This document shows positions 17,492-26,600 of a DNA stretch of 41,631 nt, piece by piece (position 1 is the first letter of the stretch; each line of letters opens with the position of its first letter). This stretch comes from Polyangiaceae bacterium. Its GTDB lineage: Bacteria; Myxococcota; Polyangia; Polyangiales; Polyangiaceae. Position numbers and translations under genes: made by a program. The stretch is from the NCBI GenBank assembly GCA_025936205.1, contig JAICTU010000009.1:1-41631 (forward strand), given 5' to 3'. The notes beneath the pieces were generated by a model. It was given only the letters and a program-made list of their open reading frames with translations. It searched no databases and was not told where the DNA came from.

Positions 17492-18712
17492 ATGTACCCC
17501 ACCCTGTACCACGCGATTCACGATCTGTTTGGGCTCGATCTGCAAGCCCTCAAGCTGATCAACACCTTCGGCTTTTTGGTCGCGCTGGCATTTCTGGGGG
17601 CCGCCCAGGCCCTCGGCTCCGAGCTGGATCGCAAGCACCGGCAGGGCAAGCTCCCCTCGTCGCAGCGCAGGTATGTGCCGCCGCGCCCGCCGACCCTGGT
17701 GGACGTGGCGCTCTCCGGGCTGATGGCCTTCCTGGTTGGCTTCAAGCTGTTCGGGATCGTGCTGGGCGACTTCAAGCTGCAGGGCGGGGCGGACACGCAG
17801 CGTTACCTGCTCTCCGGGCAGGGCAACTGGCTCGCGGGTATCGCCTGCGGCGTGATCTGGATGGTGCTCAAGGTGCGCGAGTACCGCGTGCAGCGCGAGG
17901 AGTCGCGTCCCGCCGATCAGCCCGAGTTCATCGAGGTCACTCCGCGCGATCATCTGCTCGGCATCACCGGTGCCGCGGCGCTCGGCAGCTTGATCGGGGC
18001 CAAGCTGTTCCACCTGCTGGAGCGCCCCAAGAACATCATCGAGCTGATCGAGCACCCGAGCGTCGGGGCCATCTTCTCGGGCCTGACCATCTACGGCGGC
18101 CTGATCCTGGGTACGCTGTTCGTGTACCGCTACTGTCGCAAGCACAACCTGCCCTTCGTGCACATCGCCGACGCGGTGGCTCCGGGCTTGATGCTGGGCT
18201 ACGGCATCGGCCGCCTCGGCTGTCAGCTGGCGGGTGACGGCGACTGGGGTATCGCGAGCGCGGGCGCGCCCAGCGGCTTCGGCTGGCTGCCGTCCTGGTT
18301 CTGGGCCTACGACTACCCGAACAACGTGCTCGGCCAGGGCGTGCCCATGCCGAGCGGCGGCTTTCCCGGGTACGGCATGCACCTGGTGCCGCCCGTGTAC
18401 CCGACGCCGTTCTACGAGTCGATCATGGCGTTCGTGATCTTCGCCATCCTCTGGTCGCTGCGCAAACGCATCGAGCGCCCGCTGGTGATGTTCGGGCTGT
18501 ACATGGTGCTGAACGGCATCGAGCGCTTCTGGATCGAGAAGATCCGCGTCAACGCCGTGTACGAGCTATTCGGCAAGACCGCGACGCAGGCGGAGATCAT
18601 CGCCGTGCTGATGTTCGTCGGCGGCCTGGCGATCATGTTCATCCAGATGCGTAAGCCGCTGCCGCCGGCGCCCGCGCCGCAGCAAGAGCCGGAACCCGCG
18701 CCGACGAAGTGA
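17492..18712 (+). CDS. lgt: Prolipoprotein diacylglyceryl transferase, long form
   Basis: Lgt moves diacylglycerol from phosphatidylglycerol to the lipobox cysteine of prolipoproteins in the inner membrane. The 406-residue protein has about seven membrane helices and the family signature in the form GYGIGRLGCQLAGDGDWG, then a YPTPFYES segment matching the usual HPTQLYE. It is 120-140 residues longer than E. coli-type Lgt: an extra region with one or two further helices lies between the first helix (INTFGFLVALAFLGAAQAL) and the ITGAAALGSLIGAKLFHLLE helix. This layout resembles the long Lgt of Bacteroidetes. An AGGA lies upstream of the ATG. A hairpin at 18745-18764 follows the stop. The lipoproteins at 28112 and 40929 would be its substrates. 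Confidence 0.9.
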   Translation: MYPTLYHAIHDLFGLDLQALKLINTFGFLVALAFLGAAQALGSELDRKHRQGKLPSSQRRYVPPRPPTLVDVALSGLMAFLVGFKLFGIVLGDFKLQGGADTQRYLLSGQGNWLAGIACGVIWMVLKVREYRVQREESRPADQPEFIEVTPRDHLLGITGAAALGSLIGAKLFHLLERPKNIIELIEHPSVGAIFSGLTIYGGLILGTLFVYRYCRKHNLPFVHIADAVAPGLMLGYGIGRLGCQLAGDGDWGIASAGAPSGFGWLPSWFWAYDYPNNVLGQGVPMPSGGFPGYGMHLVPPVYPTPFYESIMAFVIFAILWSLRKRIERPLVMFGLYMVLNGIERFWIEKIRVNAVYELFGKTATQAEIIAVLMFVGGLAIMFIQMRKPLPPAPAPQQEPEPAPTK

Positions 18713-18744
18713 CCTGAACGAGACAACTGGATTGACCTGGCCGG

Positions 18745-18764
18745 CCCGGCTGGGGCCAGCCGGG
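18745..18764 (+). terminator. Hairpin downstream of lgt
   Basis: A perfect 9-bp stem (CCCGGCTGG / CCAGCCGGG) with a two-base loop lies 33 bases after the lgt stop. There is no following T run, so it may be a weak or factor-assisted terminator. Confidence 0.4.
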
Positions 18765-18792
18765 TGCGATGTGCGGGGTAATCTTGGAAATT

Positions 18793-18964
18793 GCCCCCCG
18801 GGCGGGGGCTTTCGCGACGTCGAGTCGAGGTTTCCATGGAAACCTCAACTTCGACTCGATGCACCCGCCCCGGGTATGCCGGGGTTCGGCTCTACGCCTG
18901 CAATTCGCGTGGAGCTCTGAGACCTGATCCAGGCCCTCACCGGGTTTTGCATCAGCCCTGCTAG
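18793..18964 (-). repeat. Palindromic repeat element, partial inverted copy 2
   Basis: Read on the minus strand, this stretch matches the left 159 bases of the element at 8694-8852, with two short insertions (near 18875-18890 and 18905-18917 by eye). It starts with the same CTAGCAGGG edge (18956-18964) and carries the same GATGCAAAACCCGGTGAGGG end. It has the same CCATGG-centred palindrome, here interrupted by a few substitutions, and the same GCGAAAGCCCCCGCCCGGGGGGC end. Similarity stops abruptly at 18793. The right half of copy 1 is absent, so this is a truncated copy, or the shared part is itself the unit. It lies just upstream of the dehydrogenase gene and may affect its expression. Confidence 0.7.
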
Positions 18965-18996
18965 ATTTCGTGCGGGCGCTGTTGGAGCATACCGCC

Positions 18997-20091
18997 ATGC
19001 CGGCTCCGAGCTCTCCCGATCGTTCCGGTGCGCAGCGCGAGTTCCGGCTCGCGGTGATCGGCGGCGACGGCATCGGACCGGAGGTAGTGGAGGCGGGGCT
19101 CGAGGTGCTCGCCGCGCTGAGCCGCGCGCGACCCACGCTCGGCTTCGCTGTGACGCGCTTCGGCTGGAGCTCCGAGCGCCGGCTGCGCACCGGTCGCTAT
19201 ATTCCGGAAGGGGGCCTGGCGGAGCTGCGCCGGTTCGATGCCATCCTGTTCGGAGCCGTGGGCAGCCGCGAGGTGCCCGACCACGAGTCGCTGTGGGGTC
19301 TGCGCCTGCCCATTGTGCAGGGCTTCGATCAATACGCCAACGTCCGCCCGGCGCGGCTCTTGCCCGGAGTCGAGAGCCCGCTCCGGGCGGGCGGAGCCAT
19401 CGACTGGGTGATCGTGCGCGAGAACTCCGAGGGCGAGTACGCCGGCCATGGCGGCCGGGCGCATCGCGGGTTGCCGATCGAAGTCGGGACGGAGACGGCC
19501 ATCTTCACTCGAGCGGGCGTCGAGCGCATCCATCGCTTTGCGTTCGAGCTCGCGCGCCGCCGTCCGAGAAAGCGGCTCACGCTCGTGACCAAGTCGAACG
19601 CCCTGCGCTTTGGCATGGTGCTCTGGGACGAGATTTTCTACGAGCTGGCAGCCCATTATCCTGACGTGCAGGTGGATCGCGAGCTCGTCGATGCCGCTAC
19701 CGCGCGCATGGTGAAGCGGCCCGAGTCGCTCGACGTCATCGTCGCTAGCAATCTGCACGCGGACATCCTGTCGGACCTGGCTGCCGCTCTGTCGGGCAGC
19801 CTCGGCGTCGCGCCCACGGCCAATCTCAACCCCGAGCGCGCGTTCCCCTCGCTCTTCGAGCCGATCCACGGCTCGGCGCTCGACATCGCCGGGCGTGGCA
19901 TCGCCAATCCGATCGGCACCTTCTGGACGCTCGTCTTGCTGCTCGAGCAGCTCGGCGAAATGGCTGCAGCCGCAGTGCTGATGCGCGCCATCGAGGAAGT
20001 CACGGAAAGTCGGGTTCACACGCCCGATCTCGGCGGCAGCGCCACGACTCTGGACGTCACGCGCGCCGTCTGCCGAGCGCTCGGCGCCTGA
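18997..20091 (+). CDS. Tartrate/D-malate dehydrogenase-like (isopropylmalate dehydrogenase family)
   Basis: The 364-residue protein belongs to the isocitrate/isopropylmalate dehydrogenase family: VIGGDGIGPEVV at the N-terminus, the substrate motif RENSEGEYAG, TKSNALRFGMVLWDE, the metal-binding stretch LDVIVASNLHADILSDL, and the NAD-binding LFEPIHGSALDIAGRGIANP. The GLRLPIVQGFDQYANVRPARLLPG segment and overall length fit the TtuC/DmlA group (oxidative decarboxylation of D-malate or tartrate) better than LeuB, as does the lack of other leucine genes. The start is probably the ATG at 18997, which has GGAG at a good distance; the frame is open back to a GTG at 18970. The repeat copy ends only 32 bases upstream. 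Confidence 0.85.
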   Translation: MPAPSSPDRSGAQREFRLAVIGGDGIGPEVVEAGLEVLAALSRARPTLGFAVTRFGWSSERRLRTGRYIPEGGLAELRRFDAILFGAVGSREVPDHESLWGLRLPIVQGFDQYANVRPARLLPGVESPLRAGGAIDWVIVRENSEGEYAGHGGRAHRGLPIEVGTETAIFTRAGVERIHRFAFELARRRPRKRLTLVTKSNALRFGMVLWDEIFYELAAHYPDVQVDRELVDAATARMVKRPESLDVIVASNLHADILSDLAAALSGSLGVAPTANLNPERAFPSLFEPIHGSALDIAGRGIANPIGTFWTLVLLLEQLGEMAAAAVLMRAIEEVTESRVHTPDLGGSATTLDVTRAVCRALGA

Positions 20092-20245
20092 CGGTTTCCC
20101 TCGCGCGCAAGCGCGCACACGGACATACGCGCTCCCGGGGGGACGGCGTACGGGCGTGCTTGTCGCGTTACTTCAGCAAACGTCGCCGCCGGCAGGCAGC
20201 CCCCATTTAGGTCGGCGTAGCGGTCCCGTAGATATTGCCTGGGAC

Positions 20246-20255
20246 AGGAGGAGGG
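20246..20255 (+). promoter_or_regulatory. Strong Shine-Dalgarno of the DyP gene unit
   Basis: AGGAGGAGGG lies eight bases before the ATG at 20264. It is by far the best ribosome-binding site noticed in the window. It decides the start of the first gene of the unit against the longer open frame from 20156. Confidence 0.75.
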
Positions 20256-20263
20256 TCAGCAAA

Positions 20264-20917
20264 ATGTCGAACATCGCCGGCAAAGCGTACGCGATGAACC
20301 TCGTGACGCCGCTCACGGAGCTCACGGCGGACTTCAACAAAGTCGTGTTCTTCGGGCTCAGGATCCCGCTCTTCAAGGACAAGCTGCGCGGGCTGCTCAC
20401 CTTGAGCATGATTCATTACGCGCGCTGGTCGATCCTGCGTCCTTCCGATTTTCCGCGCGTGTCCGACGCGCAGCCCGCCGAAGAGCTGAACTACAATTAC
20501 ATGTTCTTCTTCAGCAACTTCAACGGCAGCTGGGCCCAGTACGTGGACTCCTTCTCCGCGGCCATCCCCGAGGGCCTCGACTCGCTCTGGCACGACAATA
20601 TCGGGTGGCCCACTGCCGTTCCTCAGCAGCCGTTTCATCGCTACGTCAACGACAACCAGCTGTGGACGAACCATTACTACAGCGCCTATCCGATGGCCGC
20701 TTCCAACGATGTGAAGGGGGCGCAGCAGGTGAAGGAGCAGCTGCGTGAGTTCATCGAGGACACGCTGAAGGATGGGCCGGAGCAGTTCATGGGCAAGTAC
20801 CATGCACTGCTGAAGCGTCTGCAGGACTCGCTGAGCTGCATGGCGGAGACGCCGATCGTGAGCCTGGCTCATCAAGCGGTGGTCGAGCAATGTCGAGTCG
20901 ACGAAGGCATCGTCTGA
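20264..20917 (+). CDS. DyP-associated protein A, unknown function
   Basis: The 217-residue product is soluble, with no signal peptide. It begins MSNIAGKAYAMNLVTPL, close to the start of the next gene (MSNHSGKAYGLMVLCPL), so the two are paralogues. It has a LLTLSMIHYARWSILRP segment and an aromatic-rich stretch (YNYMFFFSNFNGSWAQYVDSF). I recall similar wording in large bacterial proteins that also carry DyP-peroxidase-like domains, but I cannot verify this. The C-terminal third is helical. It leads a tight unit (17-base and 9-base gaps) ending in the DyP peroxidase, so it probably delivers a substrate, binds the peroxidase or takes part in the same reaction. A ferredoxin-like fold, as in DyP itself, is a guess. 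Confidence 0.85.
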   Translation: MSNIAGKAYAMNLVTPLTELTADFNKVVFFGLRIPLFKDKLRGLLTLSMIHYARWSILRPSDFPRVSDAQPAEELNYNYMFFFSNFNGSWAQYVDSFSAAIPEGLDSLWHDNIGWPTAVPQQPFHRYVNDNQLWTNHYYSAYPMAASNDVKGAQQVKEQLREFIEDTLKDGPEQFMGKYHALLKRLQDSLSCMAETPIVSLAHQAVVEQCRVDEGIV

Positions 20918-20933
20918 GGACCCGGAGCAACCG

Positions 20934-21578
20934 ATGTCGAATCATTCTGGCAAAGCCTACGGCCTGATGGTGCTGTGTCCGCTGAAGAGCGAGACAGGCC
21001 TGGACCAGTCCCCCGAGGCATTCCTGCGGGACTTCTTGAACGACCTGCCGCAGCACGAGCAGAGCCCGATGGCCGCGGTGCCCAATACCTATCTGTGCCG
21101 CTTCTTCGTGCTCAACGACGTGTTCTACCAGGGCAAACCCGCGGAGCTGGACCATCTGAAGTCCAAGTACCTGGCGTTCGTGGCCGAGATTCACGCACCC
21201 GAAGAGAGCGACGTGGACGAGTACCTGCGGATGATGTGGAGGAATGCGGGCGGTGGCAGCTTCGTGCCCAGAGCCTGGAAGTACTGCCTCGGCTTCGAGA
21301 CCGTGACCAACGCGGACCAGTTTGCCGAATACATGCGGCGCTGTCAGATCCACACCACGCTCTACTTCAACGGTTCCACGGACGAGCCGCTCAGCGAGCA
21401 ACTCAAGGCGCTGTACCTGAAGCAAGAATTCACACGCTTCGTGTACCAAAACCAGGGCTTGCCGGCGCCCGCTCTACAGGAAGCGTTTCGCGCCTTCGTC
21501 GCTCGCGTCCGCCCGTCTGCCGCCACGCCGACCTGGCGTCCCGGTGCATCCAGCCTCGCCACCGCAGTCATCGAGTGA
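20934..21578 (+). CDS. DyP-associated protein B, paralogue of protein A
   Basis: The 214-residue soluble protein shares the MSNxxGKAYxxxxxxPL start with the preceding gene, and a comparable middle: a strand-rich section (AVPNTYLCRFFVLNDVFYQG), SKYLAFVAEIHAPEESDVDEYLRMM, then a helix-rich end (LSEQLKALYLKQEFTRFVYQ). There is no catalytic motif that I recognise. The gene starts 16 bases after protein A and its TGA is followed within 9 bases by the ATG of the peroxidase. The three genes are almost certainly co-transcribed. The fact that A and B have diverged strongly while keeping the same N-terminal block suggests different roles in a shared complex. Confidence 0.85.
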   Translation: MSNHSGKAYGLMVLCPLKSETGLDQSPEAFLRDFLNDLPQHEQSPMAAVPNTYLCRFFVLNDVFYQGKPAELDHLKSKYLAFVAEIHAPEESDVDEYLRMMWRNAGGGSFVPRAWKYCLGFETVTNADQFAEYMRRCQIHTTLYFNGSTDEPLSEQLKALYLKQEFTRFVYQNQGLPAPALQEAFRAFVARVRPSAATPTWRPGASSLATAVIE

Positions 21579-21586
21579 GCACGACC

Positions 21587-23152
21587 ATGAAAGACCGAGC
21601 TGTCGATCTGCACGACGTCCAGGGCAACATCATCAAGGCCTATCCGCGCTTCGGTTTCCCGAGGGCACGCTACCTGTTTTTTCGCATCAACGATGCCAAA
21701 GCCGGGCGTGAGTTTCTGGCGAAGTTGCTCCCGTTCATCACCACATCCGCGCCCTGGCTCAGAGAAGGCAACGCGGCAGACGGCTCCGCCCGACCCGAAG
21801 TGGCGACCAACGTCGCGCTCAGCTTCGAGGGCCTGCGCCGGCTGGGCGTGCCTCAGGCGTCGCTCCAGAGCTTCCCCGAGGCCTTTGCCAGCGGCATGAA
21901 GGCGCGGCGCGCGATCCTGGGCGATGACGGGCCGAGCGCGCCCGACAAGTGGGACCCCATCTGGCAAGACCCGGATCCCGTGCACCTGTTCGTGGCCATC
22001 AACGGCGGTACCTTCGACCAGATCCAGCGCTGCCAGGATCGGATCCTGGCGCTACGTGCCAGCGCCGACGCCGTCCAGTTGCTGGATGGGCACCGCGGGC
22101 CTGACGGACAGAAGCTGCCCTACCAGGACGCCTCCGCCGTCTTCATCAACGACGAAGCCACGCCGCGCGAGCACTTCGGCTACGCCGATGGCATCAGCAA
22201 TCCCTTCTTCAAGGGCTCGCTCGCGGACTCCTCGAACGTGGTGGGTGGGGGCAAACGCAGCAGCTCCGGCAGCTGGGAGCCGCTGGAGACGGGCGAATTC
22301 TTGCTGGGCTATCCCGACGAAGCCTTCGAGTATCCGGAGGCGCCGGTGCCCAACCTGCTCGGCGACAACGGCACCTATCTGGTCTATCGCAAGCTGCACG
22401 AGAATGTCGGCTCGTTCGAGCGCTACCTGAACGAGGCCAGCGCGGCCTACCCGGGCGGAAGAGAAATGCTCGCCGCCAAGTTTGCCGGGCGCTGGCGCAA
22501 CGGCGCGCCGCTCGTTCACTATCCGACGGAAGCGAGCGCCAACGAATTCGGCGAGGAGTGGGCGCGCGCCAAGAAGCAGATCGCCGAGTCCAGAGGGATG
22601 GAGCGGGAGCGCGCCAAGCGACACTTCGCCAAACTGAACGAGAAGATGGTCGACTTCGACTACACGCAGGACCTGGCGGGCGGTCGCTGCCCGATCGGCG
22701 CGCATGCTCGGCGAGTGAATCCGCGCTCCGCGCTGGAGTATGGCGAGCACGGTGCCTTCGCGCGCCCCGACGCGCTCAGCAATCGGCGCCGCATCCTGCG
22801 CCGGGGCATGCCGTACGGGGATTCGCGCGATCGCACGGACGACAAAGGCGAGCATGGCGTGATCTTCATGGCGCTGGGCGCCGACATCGCGCGCCAGTTC
22901 GAGTTCGTGCAACAGCAGTGGATCAACTACGGCAACGATTTTCGCCGCGCGAACGACAAAGACCCATTGCTCGGCAACCACGAGAAGGACGCGGGACGCT
23001 TCCTGATCGAGAGCGATCCCCACGCCGCTCAGCCGCCGCATTTTTGCAGCGCGCTCCCACGCCTGGTGGAGACTCGCGGGGGCGAGTACTTCTTCGTGCC
23101 CAGCCTGACGGCCCTGCACATGATCGCCGACGGGATCGTCGATCCGACCTGA
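21587..23152 (+). CDS. DyP-type heme peroxidase
   Basis: The 521-residue protein carries both signature elements of dye-decolorizing peroxidases: the GxxDG motif as HFGYADGISNPF (distal Asp201), and CPIGAHARRVNPR with the proximal heme ligand His373 and the distal Arg after it. The closing block VIFMALGADIARQFEFVQQQWIN is also typical. It is longer than class A/B enzymes and nearer to the class C/D length. There is no Tat signal, so it is cytoplasmic, and no encapsulin gene is near. It reduces H2O2 while oxidising an unknown substrate. The ATG at 21587 was chosen; a GTG at 21575 overlapping the previous stop is an alternative. It is the last gene of the unit. Confidence 0.93.
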   Translation: MKDRAVDLHDVQGNIIKAYPRFGFPRARYLFFRINDAKAGREFLAKLLPFITTSAPWLREGNAADGSARPEVATNVALSFEGLRRLGVPQASLQSFPEAFASGMKARRAILGDDGPSAPDKWDPIWQDPDPVHLFVAINGGTFDQIQRCQDRILALRASADAVQLLDGHRGPDGQKLPYQDASAVFINDEATPREHFGYADGISNPFFKGSLADSSNVVGGGKRSSSGSWEPLETGEFLLGYPDEAFEYPEAPVPNLLGDNGTYLVYRKLHENVGSFERYLNEASAAYPGGREMLAAKFAGRWRNGAPLVHYPTEASANEFGEEWARAKKQIAESRGMERERAKRHFAKLNEKMVDFDYTQDLAGGRCPIGAHARRVNPRSALEYGEHGAFARPDALSNRRRILRRGMPYGDSRDRTDDKGEHGVIFMALGADIARQFEFVQQQWINYGNDFRRANDKDPLLGNHEKDAGRFLIESDPHAAQPPHFCSALPRLVETRGGEYFFVPSLTALHMIADGIVDPT

Positions 23153-23211
23153 GCCGGCAGCTTCTTCGGGCTATCGGTGCGCGGGCGGCGCGAATAGACT
23201 CGCGCCGCTCC

Positions 23212-23505
23212 ATGTTCGTGACGGAAGTTCTGGCCCGCGTCGTCCAGGGGCTGAGCGCAGCAGGCACTTCCTGGCTCGTGGCGCTGACGGTGGGCGGTGT
23301 TGCCGTCTTGCCGCTGACCCGGCGCCTCGCGCAGCGAGCCGTGCTGGTGCGGGCCAGCGTCGGGCTGGCGGAAGGGCGCTAGGACTACCGACGCCATCGT
23401 GATGGCCTCGGCTGCCCGTCGCGGGGATCGACTGCTCACGTCGGATTCGAGGATCTGGAGCGCTTGCGAGCGTACTTCCCCGGCGTCCGTGTGCTGAAGG
23501 TTTAG
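23212..23505 (+). pseudogene. PIN-domain toxin remnant (VapC-like)
   Basis: Three frame pieces put end to end give the C-terminal two thirds of a PIN-domain nuclease. The first is TEVLARVVQGL...VAVLPLTRRLAQRA (an open frame at 23212-23382). The second is TTDAIVMASAARRGDRLLTSD (about 23387-23449), which holds the conserved acidic residue and the TSD motif. The third, after a missing base, is EDLERLRAYFPGVRVLKV, ending in TAG at 23503-23505. The N-terminal part with the first catalytic Asp is missing. The gene is therefore dead. No antitoxin gene is recognisable upstream; the DyP gene ends 59 bases before. Confidence 0.65.
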
Positions 23506-23544
23506 CCCCGCGCGATCCGCCTCGCGCTCGCCGCGACCTGATAC

Positions 23545-23550
23545 TATACT
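23545..23550 (+). promoter_or_regulatory. Possible -10 element before the topB-recQ fusion
   Basis: TATACT in an unusually AT-rich patch, 94 bases upstream of the ATG at 23644. No good -35 is visible at 16-18 bases upstream, so this is a weak call. Confidence 0.25.
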
Positions 23551-23643
23551 TGTGTTCAGGCTGCGCGACCGGTCCGCTGCCACCACGAATGAGCGCTCAG
23601 TGAATCCGAATCCCCGCGCGGTGGGCCCCTTCGAGCTCCGCTC

Positions 23644-26600
23644 ATGACGATCGCCGTCCTGGCAGAGAAGCCCTCCGTGGCGCGCGATCTCGCGCAGGTG
23701 CTCGGCGCCGATCGCCGCGGAGCGGGCGCGTGGTCCGGCAACGGCTACGTGGTCACGTGGGCGGTGGGGCACCTCGTGGGGCTGGCCGAGCCAGACGGGA
23801 TCAAGCCGGAGTGGCGGCGCTGGCGGCGAGAGGATCTCCCGCTGTTGCCGGAGCGCTGGCCTCTGACGGTGTTCGAGTCGACGCGCGAGCAGTTCGAGGT
23901 GGTGCGGCGCGTGCTGAACGCCCCCGACGTAGCGTCGGTGATCTGTGCCACCGATGCCGGGCGAGAAGGGGAGCTGATCTTTCGTTTCATCTACGAGGCG
24001 GCGGGCTGCCGCCGCCCGGTGTCGCGGCTGTGGATCTCTTCCCTCACCGAGAGCGCCATTCGCGAGGGGTTGCTGCGTCTGCGCCCCGGTAGCGAGTACG
24101 ACGCGCTCGCGGACGCGGCCCTCGGTCGCAGCCGCGCCGACTGGCTCGTGGGCATGAACTTGTCACGCGCCTACGGGCTGGCGCTGGACGCGCCGCTCTC
24201 CGTCGGGCGAGTGCAGACGCCGACGCTGGCGATGCTGGTGGAGCGCGAGCGGGCGATCCGTGATTTCGTACCCCAGGATTATCTGGAGGTGTGGGCCACG
24301 TTCTGTGCGCGGGAGTCAGAGTCTAGCGGGGACACCCCGCACCCCGAGCGGCGCTATTCCGGCACCTGGTTCGATCCGCGCGCCAGGGAGCATGCTCGTC
24401 GCTTGCCCGCGTCGGGTGAGAAGGCACGGGAGATCGTCCTGCGCGTGCAGCGGGGCCAGGCCCGCATCGCCAGTCTGAGCTCACAGACCAAGCGGATGCC
24501 GCCACCGCTTTTGCATGACCTGACCGATCTGCAGCGGCAAGCCAACCGTCTCTACGGTCTGTCCGCGCAGCGCACGCTCGATGTGGCGCAGTCGTTGTAC
24601 GAGAAGCACAAGCTCATCAGCTATCCGCGCACGGATTGTCGCCATCTGTCGAACGAGCTCGCGGGCACGCTGCCTGCCGTGGTGCAGGCGATCGGCGGCC
24701 CCTACAGCGCCCTTCTGGCTGCAGGGACTGGTCAGCGTCCGCTCTCGCGGCGCTTCGTCGATGATGGCAAGGTGACGGACCATCACGCGATCGTGCCCAC
24801 CAGCGTGTCCGCGGCGGGCCGGGCGCTGACCAGCGATGAGCGCAAGCTGTACGATCTGATCTGCCGGCGGCTGCTGCAGGCGTGGCATGCGGACTTCGTC
24901 TGGGCGGCGACCGAGGTGATCACGGAAGTGAGGGCACCCAACGCGCCGGCAGGAGAGGTCGACTCCTTTCGGAGCCACGGGACGACCATCGAGCAGCGAG
25001 GCTGGAAGGTGCTCGATCTGGGTGCAGCGAAGGCGCCGCGCGACCGCGGTAAGGCCACCGGCGAGGAGGAAGCAACGATCGACGAGGTGTTGCCCGCGGG
25101 GTTGGCGCGCGGGCAGGAGGCGCGGGTGCTGGATGCGCGCGCCGTCCAGAAGACCACTCGCCCGCCGCCGCCGCTGAATGACGCGACTCTGCTCACGGCA
25201 ATGGAGAGCGCGGGCAAGTCGCTCGACGAAAAGGAGCTGTCCGACGCGATGAAAGACAGCGGCCTCGGCACCCCTGCCACACGCGCCAGCATCATCGAGA
25301 CGCTGCTGGCGCGCGGCTATGCAGAGCGCGAAGGCAAGGCGCTGCGGGCCACCGAGCGCGGGATGGGCTTGATCGAGCTGGTCGATCCCGAAGTGAAGAG
25401 CCCCGCGATGACCGGTGCGTGGGAGGCGCGGTTGCACGCCATCGCCCGCGGCCAGGGCTCATTGCCGCAGTTCATCGAGCAGATCGAGGCGTATGTGACC
25501 CGCGTCGTCGGTCGTGTACCGCCGTTCCTGCCGCCTCTGCCCGGCGATGCGAACCCGGGACCCCGCGCCAGCGAGCGAGCTCCGTCGCGCGCGAGCGAGC
25601 CCCCGCCGCTGAGCCCGACGCCGGCGAAGCTCGCCGGGGCCAAGAGGGCACCAATCAGCCACGCCGCCGTGCCGTCGTCGCTCGAGCAGTTGCTGCAGAG
25701 CCGGTTCGGTTTTGCCTCGTTCCGTCCTCATCAAGCCGAGGTGTGCCAGGCAGTGGCCGCGGGCAACGACGCGCTGCTCGTCATGCCCACCGGCGCGGGT
25801 AAGTCGCTGTGCTATCAGCTGCCCGGGCTGGCTCGTGGCGGAACGACGCTGGTGATCAGCCCACTGATCGCCTTGATGGAGGACCAGGTGGCCCGGCTGG
25901 AGGCGCTCGGTCTCCGGGTGGGCCGGATCCATTCCGGTCGCCCGCGCACCGAGTCGCGCCAGGTGTGTGCGGACTATGTCGCGGGCGCGCTCGACTTTCT
26001 GTTCATTGCCCCGGAGCGGCTCGGGGTGGCTGGTTTCCCGGAGCTGCTCGCGCGGCGCCGCCTCGGCCTGATCGCCATCGACGAGGCGCACTGCATCTCG
26101 CAGTGGGGTCATGACTTCCGTCCCGACTACCGTCTGCTCGGGCAGAGGCTCCCGCTCCTGCGCCCCGCCCCGGTGGTCGCGCTCACCGCGACGGCCACGC
26201 CCATCGTCCAGAGAGACATCGCCGCGCAGCTGGGCCTCGCGGAGGCGCGGCTCTTCATTCACGGCTTTCGGCGCGACAACCTGGCGCTGGAGGCGATCGA
26301 GGTGTCGGCAAAGGAGCGCCCCGGCCTCGCGCTGAGCTGGCTCTCCCTTCCGGAGCGGCGGCCAGCGATCGTCTACGCGCCCACCCGCAAGGTGACCGAG
26401 GCCGCAGCGGAGCTGCTCGCCACACGCTACCGCGCAGCGGCCTATCACGCGGGGCTGAGCACCGAGCTCCGGGAACGAGTGCAGAGCGACTTCCTCGCGG
26501 GACGGGTCGAGGTCGTGGTGGCCACGGTGGCGTTTGGCATGGGCATCGACAAGGCGGATGTGCGCACCGTGTTGCACCTGGGGTTGCCCGCCAGCGTCGA

